Assembly (NCBI GenBank): GCA_964428175.1
Contig: CAYRXM010000006.1
Coordinates: 15,687 to 79,686 of the forward strand
DNA: 64,000 bases
Reading direction: 5' to 3'
Source: CAYRXM01 sp964428175
Lineage (GTDB): Bacteria; Chloroflexota; Anaerolineae; JAFGEY01
This document shows, piece after piece, positions 24,691 to 32,354 of this stretch (its first letter is position 1; every line of letters begins with the position of its first letter). A program made the position numbers and the translations under genes. The notes beneath the pieces were generated by a model, which had not been told where the DNA came from, did no database searches, and saw only the letters and a list, made by a program, of their open reading frames with translations.

Positions 24691-25202
24691 CGTTTTCGCT
24701 CCCAACCCAACGTCGCTTCAGCCTCTCGCCGCGCATCCTGTTCGGCGGCCTCGTAGGCCCGTCGAAACTGCTGCCGCGCCCGGCACAGCCGCATCTTGAC
24801 TGCACCAACCGAAATCGCCAATATGTCGGCCACCTCTTGCACCGAGTATCCTTCTGTGGTATAGAGCACCAGAGGGATACGATAGCGCGGTGCCAGGGCG
24901 GCAAGCGCCTGCCGCACGGCCAATTGCTCTGCCGAGGCCAACTGCGGCTCCGGATCCGCGTCGGTGTCGAGCAGCGGCAGCCATTGCAGCAGACTATGCC
25001 GCCGATAGTCGTCCGTCGCCAGGCGCGAGGCCACGCGGTACAGCCAGGCGCGGGGATTGTCCCAGCGCGCGCCGCGCAGCAGCGCCCGGTAGGCGCGGAT
25101 GAAGGTTTCCTGGGTCAGCTCTTGCGCGCGCGCCAGGTCGCCGGTCAACCGCGCCAGATATGCACAGATCGGCTGCTCATATTGGCGAAACAGTGCTTCC
25201 AA
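24687..25202 (-). CDS. ECF-subfamily RNA polymerase sigma factor
   Basis: 171 residues. Region 2 begins at ALFRQYEQPICAYLARLTGD and includes LTQETFIRAYRAL; region 4 (about 97-150) has YSVQEVADILAISVGAVKMRLCRARQQ, the -35-binding helix-turn-helix. Only TTG at 25202 is available as a standard start in this frame before an upstream TAG; it gives a region 2 that lacks the ten to fifteen residues usually found before the EALF motif, and the best Shine-Dalgarno (AAAGGAG) lies too far upstream at about 25234-25240. A rare start such as ATC at 25217-25219 is possible. Its stop overlaps the start of the anti-sigma gene, the standard arrangement for an ECF sigma and its inhibitor. Confidence 0.88.
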   Translation of the reverse strand: MEALFRQYEQPICAYLARLTGDLARAQELTQETFIRAYRALLRGARWDNPRAWLYRVASRLATDDYRRHSLLQWLPLLDTDADPEPQLASAEQLAVRQALAALAPRYRIPLVLYTTEGYSVQEVADILAISVGAVKMRLCRARQQFRRAYEAAEQDARREAEATLGWERKR

Positions 25203-25286
25203 GACTGCGTCCGTATCGATGGTGAAACGACTCCTTTCACGGCTCTACCGGGTATGACGAGCGAGAGGCCGAGATGGTCACAAAAC

Positions 25287-25449
25287 GTAACTGCTCAGAC
25301 AAACAGGTCGAGCGTCGGTCGAGTAAGGCTTTAGCAAAGCTAAAGCCTGTATCGAGACCACGCGAGCGCGTTTGCGTAGCCTGCTTGGTCTCGATATGGC
25401 CTCACAAATGCGGTGAGGCCTACTCGACCAGCGCAGGCTGAGCAGTTAC
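25287..25449. repeat. palindromic MITE-like element, copy A
   Basis: The ends GTAACTGCTCAG (25287-25298) and CTGAGCAGTTAC (25438-25449) are perfect inverted repeats. A second, shorter copy lies at 33721-33851; both share the ends, an inner TCGATATG, and ACTCGACCARCGCAGGC next to the right end. Similarity extends a few bases past the left end. No open frame or target duplication is evident. Confidence 0.65.
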
Positions 25450-25585
25450 CACAAAACACAGTATATGATACCCCAACTGGCATGGAATGCAAAAATCGTC
25501 TATAATCACGCCACAGTTTCGCCCGAGGTAAGACTACACTTGACCGTGGAGTGTCAAATCAGCGCCAGTCGGGTCGCATAAAAAC

Positions 25586-25670
25586 GGTCATTCCCGCTGT
25601 CATTCCCGTGAAAACGGGAAAAGCGGGAATCCAAAAGCCGTTCTGGATGTCCGCTTGCGCGGGCATGACG
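25586..25670. repeat. REP-like hairpin repeat (CATTCCCG family)
   Basis: GGTCATTCCCGC at the left and GCGGGCATGAC at the right are near-perfect inverted ends, and inside are two nested hairpins (CCCGTGAAAACGGG; ATTCCCGC with GCGGGAAT). The sequence resembles the CGTCATTCCCGC...GCGGGCATGACG repeats that recur in many bacterial genomes (established knowledge, not searched). Ends 70 bases before the next gene. Confidence 0.7.
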
Positions 25671-25739
25671 GCTGCTACCTGGCCAACCACGGTTTAGTGT
25701 GGTGCTACCTCGCCCGACCTCTGGCCGGAGAATCGAGTC

Positions 25740-26783
25740 TTGATCGCCTATCTGATCGTTTTCATTGTTTCGCTTTTGCTCGCGCTGGCGCTGACGCCGT
25801 TGAGCATCTGGCTGTCACGCCGCTGGGGCATCGTCGCCAGACCAGGTGGGCGGCGCCGGCATCAGGGCGACATTCCCAAGCTGGGCGGGCTGGTCATCGC
25901 CGGCGCGTTCCTGGGCGGCGCGCTGATCTCGCTGGCAGTGCGCCGGTGGCTGCCGCCGCCGCCGGAAGGCGTCGATCCCAAGGAAATGACCCGCTTTACG
26001 GCGGTGATCCTGGGCACGCTGGTCATTGCGCTGTTTGGCTTTCTGGATGACCGTTTCGAGCTAAGCCCAAAAGTCCAATACCTGGCCCAACTGGTCGCCT
26101 CGGTGATCGCCATCCTCGGCCTGGTCTTTGTCGAGCGGGTGATGAACCCCTTTACCGACCAGATCGCCATTTTCCCCTGGCCGCTGGTGTGGGGTTTTAC
26201 CCTGTTCTGGCTGATCGGCATGATTAACACGGTCAACTTTATGGACGGCCTCGATGGGCTGTGTGCGGGGGTGAGCGCCATCGTCTCGACGGTGCTGGTG
26301 GTCCACATGCTGCGCGTGGGCCACTATGCCCCGGCGCTGCTGCCGCTGGCCCTGCTCGGCACGGTGCTCGGCTTTTTGCCTTTCAACATCGGCCCGGCGC
26401 GGATTTTCCTGGGCAGCGGCGCCGTCACCCTCGGCTACCTGATCGGCACGCTGGCGCTGGTGGCCGGCGCGCGGGTGGCGACGGTGCTGCTGGTGCTGGG
26501 CATCCCCATCGTCGATGTGGCCTGGCAGATCTTTAACCGCTGGCGGCACGGCCGCTCGATGAACGACTCGGATCGCGGCCACCTGCACTATCTGCTGTTC
26601 GACCTGGGCATGTCACAGCGGCAGGTCGTCTTGCTATACTGGGGCTTTTGCGCCGTTTTTGGCGCGCTGGCGCTGCTCGTTTCGTCGCGCATCTATAAAC
26701 TGATCGCCATTGGCACGATCGGCGTGCTGGTTTTCGTCCTGCTCGCCGCCCTGAGCCGGCGACAAAATCATATTGACCGCTGA
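25740..26783 (+). CDS. polyprenyl-phosphate N-acetylhexosamine-1-phosphate transferase (MraY/WecA/TagO family)
   Basis: 347 residues with about ten membrane helices. The family motifs are present: HQGDIPKLGG (41-50), the metal site LDDRFEL with Asp103-Asp104, the catalytic NFMDGLDGL (166-174), and HLHYLLFDLG near residue 283. Members move a sugar-1-phosphate from UDP-GlcNAc (or similar) to undecaprenyl phosphate at the inner face of the membrane, starting teichoic acid, O-antigen or exopolysaccharide synthesis. The C-terminal His motif fits the WecA/TagO branch rather than MraY. The start is TTG 25740, about ten bases after GGAG. No polymer biosynthesis genes are adjacent. Confidence 0.88.
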   Translation: MIAYLIVFIVSLLLALALTPLSIWLSRRWGIVARPGGRRRHQGDIPKLGGLVIAGAFLGGALISLAVRRWLPPPPEGVDPKEMTRFTAVILGTLVIALFGFLDDRFELSPKVQYLAQLVASVIAILGLVFVERVMNPFTDQIAIFPWPLVWGFTLFWLIGMINTVNFMDGLDGLCAGVSAIVSTVLVVHMLRVGHYAPALLPLALLGTVLGFLPFNIGPARIFLGSGAVTLGYLIGTLALVAGARVATVLLVLGIPIVDVAWQIFNRWRHGRSMNDSDRGHLHYLLFDLGMSQRQVVLLYWGFCAVFGALALLVSSRIYKLIAIGTIGVLVFVLLAALSRRQNHIDR

Positions 26784-26840
26784 CCGCCGCCCACTGACAA
26801 CCGGCCGCCGTCAGGGGGCGTGAATTTACTTGATTCGACC

Positions 26841-28781
26841 ATGTCTATTTTAACCGCAACCAATCTGTCAAAATCCTTTGGCATCCAGGACGTGTTCTGG
26901 GGCGTCAACGTCAGCGTCGCCCACGGCGAGCGGATCGCCCTGGTCGGCCCCAACGGCACGGGCAAAACCACCCTGCTGCGCATCCTGGTCGGCCTGGAAG
27001 CGCCCGGCGAGGGCACGGTGACGCACATGAACAATGCTCGCATCGGCTACCTGCCCCAGGACGCCATCCAGACCGGCGACGAGGACGCTGGCGACGCGGA
27101 CGCCGCTGACGGCGGAGACGCCGCTGGCGACGAGCGGACACCGTGGAACCTGTGCCTGGACGTCTTTGCCGACCTGCAAGCGATGCAAACTCGTCTGCGC
27201 CAGCTCGAAGCGCTGCTCGCCGACCCGGAGCAGGGCGAAGCGGCGATGGAACGCTATGGCCGCCTTTTCGAACAATTCGAGCACGCCGGCGGCTACGAGT
27301 ATACCATCGAGATCGACACCGTGCTCAGCGGTCTGGGCATCGACCAGGCGCATCGCCGCCGCCCGCTGGGCCAGCTCAGCGGTGGACAGCGCACCCGCGC
27401 CGCGTTGGCCCGGCTGCTGCTCGAAAAACCGCACCTGCTCGTCCTCGACGAGCCGACTAATCACCTCGACATGCAGGCCATCGAGTGGCTGGAAAGCTAC
27501 CTGCAAGGTTGGCCCGGCGCGCTGCTGGCCGTCTCGCACGACCGCTACTTTATGGACCACGTGGCCCAGAAAATCTGGGACCTGCGCTTTGGCACGATTG
27601 AGGTCTATCACGGAAATTATACGCACTATGTCGAGCAGCGCGAGGAGCGCATTACCCGGCAGTTGAAAGAATGGAAGCAGCAGCAGCGTTTCATCGACAA
27701 AGAAGAGTCATACATCAGCCGCTACATGGCCGGCCAGCGCACCGGCCAGGCGCAGGGACGGCTCAAGCGCCTCGACCGGCTGGAACGGATCGAACGGCCG
27801 GAGCAGGAAAAGTCGATCCGCGTGGCTCTGGGCAGCGACCAGCGCAGCGGCGACCTGATCTTGCGCACGCGCGACCTGGTCATCGGCTACGACCGGCCGC
27901 TGGCCCGCGTCGAAGACATGGAACTGCGCCGCCTGCACCGCGCCGCCTTGATCGGCCCGAACGGCGCGGGCAAGACCACCTTTCTCAAGACGCTCCTCGG
28001 CCAGATTCCACCGCTCGAAGGCGAAGCCCGCCTGGGGGCCAGCCTGGAGATCGGCTACATGTCGCAGACCCAGGAAGAGCTGGACGAGGCCAACACGGTC
28101 ATCGACGAGGTGGGGCGGGCCAAAGCGCTGCTGCCCGGCGAGATGCGCAATTTCCTGGCCCGTTTCCTGTTCACCGACGACGATGTGTTCAAGCGCATCG
28201 GCGACCTGAGCGGCGGCGAGCGCTGCCGGGTGGTGCTGGCCAAGCTCACCCTGGCCGGGACCAATTTCCTGGTGCTCGACGAGCCGACCAACCAGCTCGA
28301 CATCCCATCGCAGGAAATCCTGGAAGACGTGTTCCGCGAGTTCATCGGCACCATCCTGCTCGTCTCGCACGACCGCTACCTGATCGACCGGCTGGCGACG
28401 CAAATCTGGATCATCGAGGGCGGCCACCTGCGCGTCTACGAGTGTCCGTACCAGGAATACCTCCAGCGCCGCCAGCGCCAGGAGGCCGCCGCCCGCGAGC
28501 GCGCCAAAGCACAGCAAGAGAACGAGCGGCAGCGACGCTTGCAGCAGTCGCCCCCCCGCGCCAAAGAGCAAGGCGGCCCATCGCGCACCATCGACGAGGT
28601 CGAAAGCGAAATTCACGCCCTGGAAAGCGAGCTGGAAACGCTAAACCAGGCGTTGGTCGAGGCCAGCAGCGAACAACAGCTTGACAGAGTTCGCAAGCTT
28701 GGGGTACAATACGACCAGGTTCAAAACACACTCGAAGAACGGATGGCCGAGTGGGTGGCGCTGGGAGAGGCCGGTGGCTGA
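26841..28781 (+). CDS. ABC-F family ATPase (Uup/EttA-like)
   Basis: 646 residues from ATG 26841 (GTG 26820 is an alternative, very close to AGGGGG). Two ABC domains without membrane segments: Walker A GPNGTGKTT (Lys42) and GPNGAGKTT (Lys378), signatures LSGGQRTR and LSGGERCR, and Walker B LLVLDEPTNHLD and FLVLDEPTNQLD. The linker between them (about 240-310) is the charged P-site tRNA-interaction motif that defines ABC-F translation factors. An unusual acidic insert rich in Asp, Ala and Gly follows the first core (about residues 78-95). The C-terminus (570-646) is a coiled coil as in Uup. It likely acts on stalled ribosomes; antibiotic resistance cannot be inferred. Overlaps coaE by eight bases. 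Confidence 0.9.
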   Translation: MSILTATNLSKSFGIQDVFWGVNVSVAHGERIALVGPNGTGKTTLLRILVGLEAPGEGTVTHMNNARIGYLPQDAIQTGDEDAGDADAADGGDAAGDERTPWNLCLDVFADLQAMQTRLRQLEALLADPEQGEAAMERYGRLFEQFEHAGGYEYTIEIDTVLSGLGIDQAHRRRPLGQLSGGQRTRAALARLLLEKPHLLVLDEPTNHLDMQAIEWLESYLQGWPGALLAVSHDRYFMDHVAQKIWDLRFGTIEVYHGNYTHYVEQREERITRQLKEWKQQQRFIDKEESYISRYMAGQRTGQAQGRLKRLDRLERIERPEQEKSIRVALGSDQRSGDLILRTRDLVIGYDRPLARVEDMELRRLHRAALIGPNGAGKTTFLKTLLGQIPPLEGEARLGASLEIGYMSQTQEELDEANTVIDEVGRAKALLPGEMRNFLARFLFTDDDVFKRIGDLSGGERCRVVLAKLTLAGTNFLVLDEPTNQLDIPSQEILEDVFREFIGTILLVSHDRYLIDRLATQIWIIEGGHLRVYECPYQEYLQRRQRQEAAARERAKAQQENERQRRLQQSPPRAKEQGGPSRTIDEVESEIHALESELETLNQALVEASSEQQLDRVRKLGVQYDQVQNTLEERMAEWVALGEAGG

Positions 28782-29412
28782 CAGGCCTTACGTGATCGGC
28801 CTGACCGGCAACATTGCCACCGGTAAAAGCGTCGTCGGCAAACTGCTCGGCGACTTGGGCGCGCAGCACATCGACGCCGACCGGCTGGTTCATCAGGTGA
28901 TGGCTCACGGCTCGCCGGCCTGGCGCGAAATCGTCGAGGCGTTTGGTGAATCCGTTGTCGGGCCGGACGGCGAGATCGACCGGCGCCGGTTGGGCGCGCT
29001 CGTTTTTGCCGACCCGCTTGCGCTGGCCCGGTTGGAAGCCATCCTCCACCCGCCGGTGATCGCGCTCATCCGGCAGCTTGTCGACCAGACGCGGGCCGCG
29101 GTGGTGGTGATCGAGGCGATCAAGCTGCTCGAAAGTGGCATCGCTGTTCAATTATGCGACGCGGTATGGGTGGTGACCGCACCGCGAGCGACGCAAATCC
29201 GGCGACTGACCGAACAGCGCCAACTGAGCGCGCCGGACGCCGCCCTGCGCGTCGACGCGCAGGGCAAGCAAGCGGACAAGATCGCCCGCGCCGATGTGGT
29301 CATCGACAATGGGGGCGATATGCAAGACACCATTCGCCAGGTCCGGGCGGCCTGGATGCGCATCGCGCAAGAACGTCGTACAGGGCCGAAAGGGGAATCA
29401 CAATGGACGTAA
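28774..29412 (+). CDS. coaE: dephospho-CoA kinase
   Basis: 212 residues. The P-loop GLTGNIATGKS (9-19) opens the protein, followed by HIDADRLVH and the LID region with HPPVIALI. The enzyme phosphorylates dephospho-CoA, the last step of coenzyme A synthesis. GTG 28774 is chosen: it follows GGGAGAGG and overlaps the ABC-F gene by eight bases, whereas a longer frame begins inside that gene. The C-terminal portion (KQADKIARADVVIDNGG) shows the usual NxG ending. It overlaps the following GNAT gene by ten bases, so all three are translationally coupled. Confidence 0.92.
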   Translation: MADRPYVIGLTGNIATGKSVVGKLLGDLGAQHIDADRLVHQVMAHGSPAWREIVEAFGESVVGPDGEIDRRRLGALVFADPLALARLEAILHPPVIALIRQLVDQTRAAVVVIEAIKLLESGIAVQLCDAVWVVTAPRATQIRRLTEQRQLSAPDAALRVDAQGKQADKIARADVVIDNGGDMQDTIRQVRAAWMRIAQERRTGPKGESQWT

Positions 29413-30638
29413 CCATTCGTAAAGCCAAACCGCAAGATGGGCCGCAAGTGGCCGAACTGATCAACTCGGTGATCGACGAGGGTGGCCTGACCGCCCTCTA
29501 TCCCAGGCTGACCGCCGAGCAGGAAACGGCCTTTATCCAGCAGCTCGGCCCGCGCAGCGTCATGATCCTCGCCGAACTGGAAGGCGCCATCCTGGGCATG
29601 CAGGTCATCGAACCGTTTGCGTCCTACACCCAAGCGATGGATCACGTGGCCACGCTGGGTACGTTTGTGCATCACGATTTTCGCAGCCAAGGCATCGGTC
29701 GCAAGTTGATGGACGCGACGTTGGCCTTTGCCCGGCATGAGGGCTTTGAAAAGATCATCATCTATGTACGGCTGGGCAATTCGGGCGCGCAGCGATTCTA
29801 TCGCAAGATGGGCTTTATCCCCAAGTTGATGATGGAACGGCAGATCAAGATCGAGGGACGCTACGACGACGAAATGTTGATGGAGTTCTTTGTACCCGAG
29901 CCGGAAGAAAAAGCGCCCGCGCAAGCCGAACCGGCCGCCGAGCTTGCATCGAAAGTGGAGACCAAAACCGCGCCGATCACGGCGATCCTGCCATCCAGGC
30001 CCGAAGCGGTGCCGGTCGCAGCGCCGGTTGAGGTCGTTGCGACACCTGAGGTCGTTGCGACACCTGAAGTCGTCGCGACAACTGAAGTTGTCGAGGTGCC
30101 AGTCGCCGAAGCGCCGGTCGAAGCCGGTCCCGCCATCGATCCGGTGGTCGGCGCGGTGACAGTGCGCCGAGCCAAGCGCGGCGATCTCAAGACCCTGACC
30201 GCGATCATGCGTGGCACCATCCGCTGGACACAGCCGCCCAGCGAGCAGGAAGTGCTGGACCTGCTTTTCGACAAGGGCTACTGGCTGGCCATGTCGCGCA
30301 AAGGCGGCGGGGTGACCGGGTGGCGGGCCGAAAACCTGGTGGTGTGCATCGACGACTTTTACGTCTACCCGCCGCAGTTCTATCCCCAGATCGGCGGACC
30401 GCTGCTGGAAACCATCGAGGAGGAAGCCAAAGCCCTGTCTTGCGAGGTGTCGATTGCCTTTTTCGACCGGCGTATTGCGCCCGAAGCGGTCAAATTCTTT
30501 GAGGCTCACGGCTACCAACGGCAGGAATTGGAAGAGCTTTTCGTCATCTGGCGCGAGGTGGCAGAGGAATTTGTAGACAAGGACACGATCATGTTGGTCA
30601 AGAAACTGCTCGAAAAGCGCATCATGCGCCCCATATAA
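29403..30638 (+). CDS. tandem GNAT N-acetyltransferase-domain protein
   Basis: 411 residues. The first GNAT domain (about 1-160) has the acetyl-CoA-binding segment FRSQGIGRKLMD (QGIGRKL) and the RFYRKMGF end. A linker (165-255) rich in Ala, Pro and Val contains EVVATP repeats. The second domain (260-411) also resembles GNAT (VTVRRAKRGDLKTL at its start, KFFEAHGYQRQ near its end) but lacks a clear Q/RxxGxG/A loop, so it may bind substrate rather than acetyl-CoA. The ATG at 29403 follows AAAGGGGAATCACA. The substrate is unknown. Coupled to coaE, which makes the CoA precursor, but that is likely operon convenience. Confidence 0.82.
   Translation: MDVTIRKAKPQDGPQVAELINSVIDEGGLTALYPRLTAEQETAFIQQLGPRSVMILAELEGAILGMQVIEPFASYTQAMDHVATLGTFVHHDFRSQGIGRKLMDATLAFARHEGFEKIIIYVRLGNSGAQRFYRKMGFIPKLMMERQIKIEGRYDDEMLMEFFVPEPEEKAPAQAEPAAELASKVETKTAPITAILPSRPEAVPVAAPVEVVATPEVVATPEVVATTEVVEVPVAEAPVEAGPAIDPVVGAVTVRRAKRGDLKTLTAIMRGTIRWTQPPSEQEVLDLLFDKGYWLAMSRKGGGVTGWRAENLVVCIDDFYVYPPQFYPQIGGPLLETIEEEAKALSCEVSIAFFDRRIAPEAVKFFEAHGYQRQELEELFVIWREVAEEFVDKDTIMLVKKLLEKRIMRPI
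30030..30083 (+). repeat. 18-base tandem repeat in the GNAT linker
   Basis: Three consecutive 18-base units (starting 30030, 30048 and 30066) encode EVVATP, EVVATP, EVVATT. The first two are identical at the DNA level, so the linker length is probably variable. Confidence 0.75.
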
Positions 30639-30663
30639 ACAAGAACAACTGAGGTGATTGAAT

Positions 30664-30855
30664 ATGACTGCAATCCGCGATTTTGTGACCAAACATCCCC
30701 GGCTGACGAGCTGGTTTGTGCTGGCCCTGGGTATGGTGATCATGCTCGTCTGGGCCGCGCGCGACGTAGGGCTGTTGCCCGGACAAATGATCGCCCTGAT
30801 CGTGGCGACCATCCTGCTGGCCGGGCTGTGTGTGTGGATCATCGGTTGGGAGTGA
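30664..30855 (+). CDS. small two-helix membrane protein
   Basis: 63 residues with two hydrophobic segments (about 16-33 and 41-60) and a basic N-terminus, so both ends probably face the cytosol. GAGGTGA lies seven bases before ATG 30664. It is the last gene of the unit that starts with the WecA/TagO-type gene, followed by a strong terminator. No family is recognised. Its size and hydrophobicity suit a membrane-stabilising or regulatory peptide, but this is only a guess. Confidence 0.7.
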   Translation: MTAIRDFVTKHPRLTSWFVLALGMVIMLVWAARDVGLLPGQMIALIVATILLAGLCVWIIGWE

Positions 30856-30882
30856 TTTGACGGCGGCGGCACGGCCTGGCAA

Positions 30883-30924
30883 CAAAGACGAGCGGCCAGA
30901 GTTGGCTCTGGCCGCTCGTCTTTG
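30883..30924. terminator. bidirectional terminator between convergent genes
   Basis: A perfect 19-base-pair stem (30883-30901 with 30906-30924, loop TTGG) with A-rich and T-rich ends. It separates the small membrane protein gene (plus) from the secreted repeat protein gene (minus). Confidence 0.88.
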
Positions 30925-30941
30925 TTTGGAGCGCTACGAGA

Positions 30942-31946
30942 TTACCACCAGGGCAAAAAGGCAGTGCTCGCCGTAGCCTGAAGGTTATCCAGGCGCGCAA
31001 ACAGGTTCACGATCACGATATAGCCCGGCGCCGGCGAGCCGATGCCGAACTCGAACTGGACATAGCCGTTGGCGTCGGTGGGCGGCAGGATAAATTCAAC
31101 CGGCTGGCCGTCCTTGTATTCGACCAGCACCTGCACCGAGACGCCGGGCACGCCCTGACCGTCTTGGCCGCGCACATAGACATACATCACTTGCCTGCCT
31201 TCCAGGGCAATGATCGCGTGCTTGAGCGTCACCGATACCTCCAGCGCCTGGATCTGCCTGGCCTGCGCGCCGGCGACCGGTGCGGCCGTCGCCGCCGGTA
31301 TGCCGGGCGCTGCCCCCGGGTCCTGCGGCTGGCGATAGATGGGATCGACGTTCAGGTTGACATACATCTCGCCCAGCATCCCCAACTGGACGCGCTGCCC
31401 GCGCGGGTTCTCTGGATACCACTCCATCTTGCCGCGCTGGAAATACTGCGTGATGCGCCCGTTGGCTTCGATGATCCACTCGGTGATCGGGTAGCCAAAA
31501 ATGTCCAGCCCGCCGTTGTCCTGGAAAAACTGGAGAAAGGCAAACTGGACCGTGTGCCCCGTCTCGGCGAAATAATACTTGTCGGCGTGGTTGTAGGGTG
31601 GTATCTCGGCTGCCGGAATGGCCGCCTGCCGGAAGCCCAACTCGTCGCCCAGCAAACCGAGTTGGACTTTGTAGGGGTGGGGGTTTTCGGGGTGCTTTTC
31701 CATGCGCACGCGCTGGAAATACTGAACGACGAGGCCGGTTTCTTCAAATTCGCGGGTCAAGGGGTAGCCAAAGATCGCCAGCCCGCCGCGCTGATCCCAA
31801 AAATCGAGAAATTCGCCAGCGACGTTAAAGCCTGTCTCTGGGAAATAGCGGGTGCGCGGAGGCTGCGCCCCAACCGAAACGACACACAACGCGACAAGGA
31901 TGATCGCAATCCCTACCCAGAATTTTGTCAAGAATTTGGTTCTCAT
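30942..31946 (-). CDS. secreted protein with two FPETG/IFGYP repeats and an Ig-like C-terminus
   Basis: 334 residues. A signal peptide covers about residues 1-27. Two homologous repeats (35-102 and 126-194) share F.ETG, GGL.IFGYP, QYFQR..ME..PENP and VQLG.LG, a repeat typical of exported Chloroflexota proteins. A linker rich in Ala and Pro follows, then a beta-sandwich-like domain (238-334) with QGVPGVSVQVLVEYKDG and PTDANGYVQFEF, resembling bacterial Ig-like domains. No catalytic residues can be assigned. The protein is probably exposed at the cell surface and binds a polymer or envelope component (inference). ATG 31946 follows AAGGGA. Confidence 0.8.
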   Translation of the reverse strand: MRTKFLTKFWVGIAIILVALCVVSVGAQPPRTRYFPETGFNVAGEFLDFWDQRGGLAIFGYPLTREFEETGLVVQYFQRVRMEKHPENPHPYKVQLGLLGDELGFRQAAIPAAEIPPYNHADKYYFAETGHTVQFAFLQFFQDNGGLDIFGYPITEWIIEANGRITQYFQRGKMEWYPENPRGQRVQLGMLGEMYVNLNVDPIYRQPQDPGAAPGIPAATAAPVAGAQARQIQALEVSVTLKHAIIALEGRQVMYVYVRGQDGQGVPGVSVQVLVEYKDGQPVEFILPPTDANGYVQFEFGIGSPAPGYIVIVNLFARLDNLQATASTAFLPWW

Positions 31947-31996
31947 TCTTGAGTCCCTTGCAAATGCGATTGCCCCCTCAACTGTTTGCTTGTTAC

Positions 31997-32025
31997 ATTA
32001 TACTATATTCTGTCAAGTGAAGCAA
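31997..32025 (-). promoter_or_regulatory. sigma-70 promoter of the secreted repeat protein gene
   Basis: On the minus strand TTGCTT (32025-32020) and a perfect TATAAT (32002-31997) are separated by 17 bases. It lies about 50 bases upstream of ATG 31946. A TTGACA at 32016-32011 is too close to that -10 to pair with it. Confidence 0.6.
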
Positions 32026-32160
32026 TAGCCCGATTTGACTCACTAAAAATGTTACCAGAAAAGTCAGCATGCGTCACGCGGGCCGGTGGCCCGCCACGCA
32101 CCGCCAAACATGAAAATGGTGGGCTGGTCTCGACAAACTCGACCACCAGCTCGACCTGTC

Positions 32161-32265
32161 AGATCAACCAGCGGCGTATTTTCAGATCAGTTGGAGGTCT
32201 GGGCCAGGGAGACGGCAGAAAAGTACCGTACAAGAGAAGAGGGTTTGTTTTGGCATAGCAAGTAA
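32161..32265 (+). pseudogene. possible degraded gene remnant (C-terminal end)
   Basis: One frame from 32185 reads DQLEVWARETAEKYRTREE and then GLFWHSK before TAA at 32263-32265, which looks like a real protein end (charged helix, no rare-codon noise). Just upstream a different frame gives LDLSDQPAAYFQI, which would join it after a frameshift. A strong plus-strand terminator follows 23 bases later. No start or family can be identified. Confidence 0.3.
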
Positions 32266-32287
32266 AGGGGAATAAACTGAGTGCGTG

Positions 32288-32320
32288 GCGCGGGCGGTCT
32301 CGAGACCGCCCGCGCTTTTT
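32288..32320 (+). terminator. intrinsic terminator with no intact upstream gene
   Basis: A perfect 28-base palindrome (32288-32315, GCGCGGGCGGTCTC and its complement) followed by TTTTT. Its orientation serves plus-strand transcription, yet the nearest plus-strand reading is only the remnant ending at 32265. It could also limit transcripts of the minus-strand FIST gene. Confidence 0.7.
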
Positions 32321-32354
32321 CTCGTGCCGGCGGGGACACCGGCACCGATCGATC

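Larger units (their letters stand above)
25203..25739. other. intergenic region between divergent sigma and WecA/TagO-type genes
   Basis: This 537-base gap holds a 163-base palindromic element (25287-25449), a good TATAAT at 25501-25506 on the plus strand without a clear -35, and a REP-like hairpin (25586-25670). Inside the first element AGGCTTTAGC and GCTAAAGCCT form another small hairpin near 25327-25349. No coding frame in it looks genuine. Confidence 0.6.
31947..32354. other. intergenic region with a promoter, a gene remnant and hairpins
   Basis: This 408-base gap contains the minus-strand promoter of the secreted repeat protein (31997-32025), a plausible plus-strand gene remnant ending at 32265, a plus-oriented terminator (32288-32320), and a further hairpin GTGCCGG/CCGGCAC at 32325-32346. 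No intact gene is supported. Confidence 0.5.

Noticed and set aside
32003..32016. TTGACA near 32016 as the -35 of the secreted repeat protein promoter
   Set aside because: Only eight bases separate it from the TATAAT; TTGCTT at 17 bases is the better partner.
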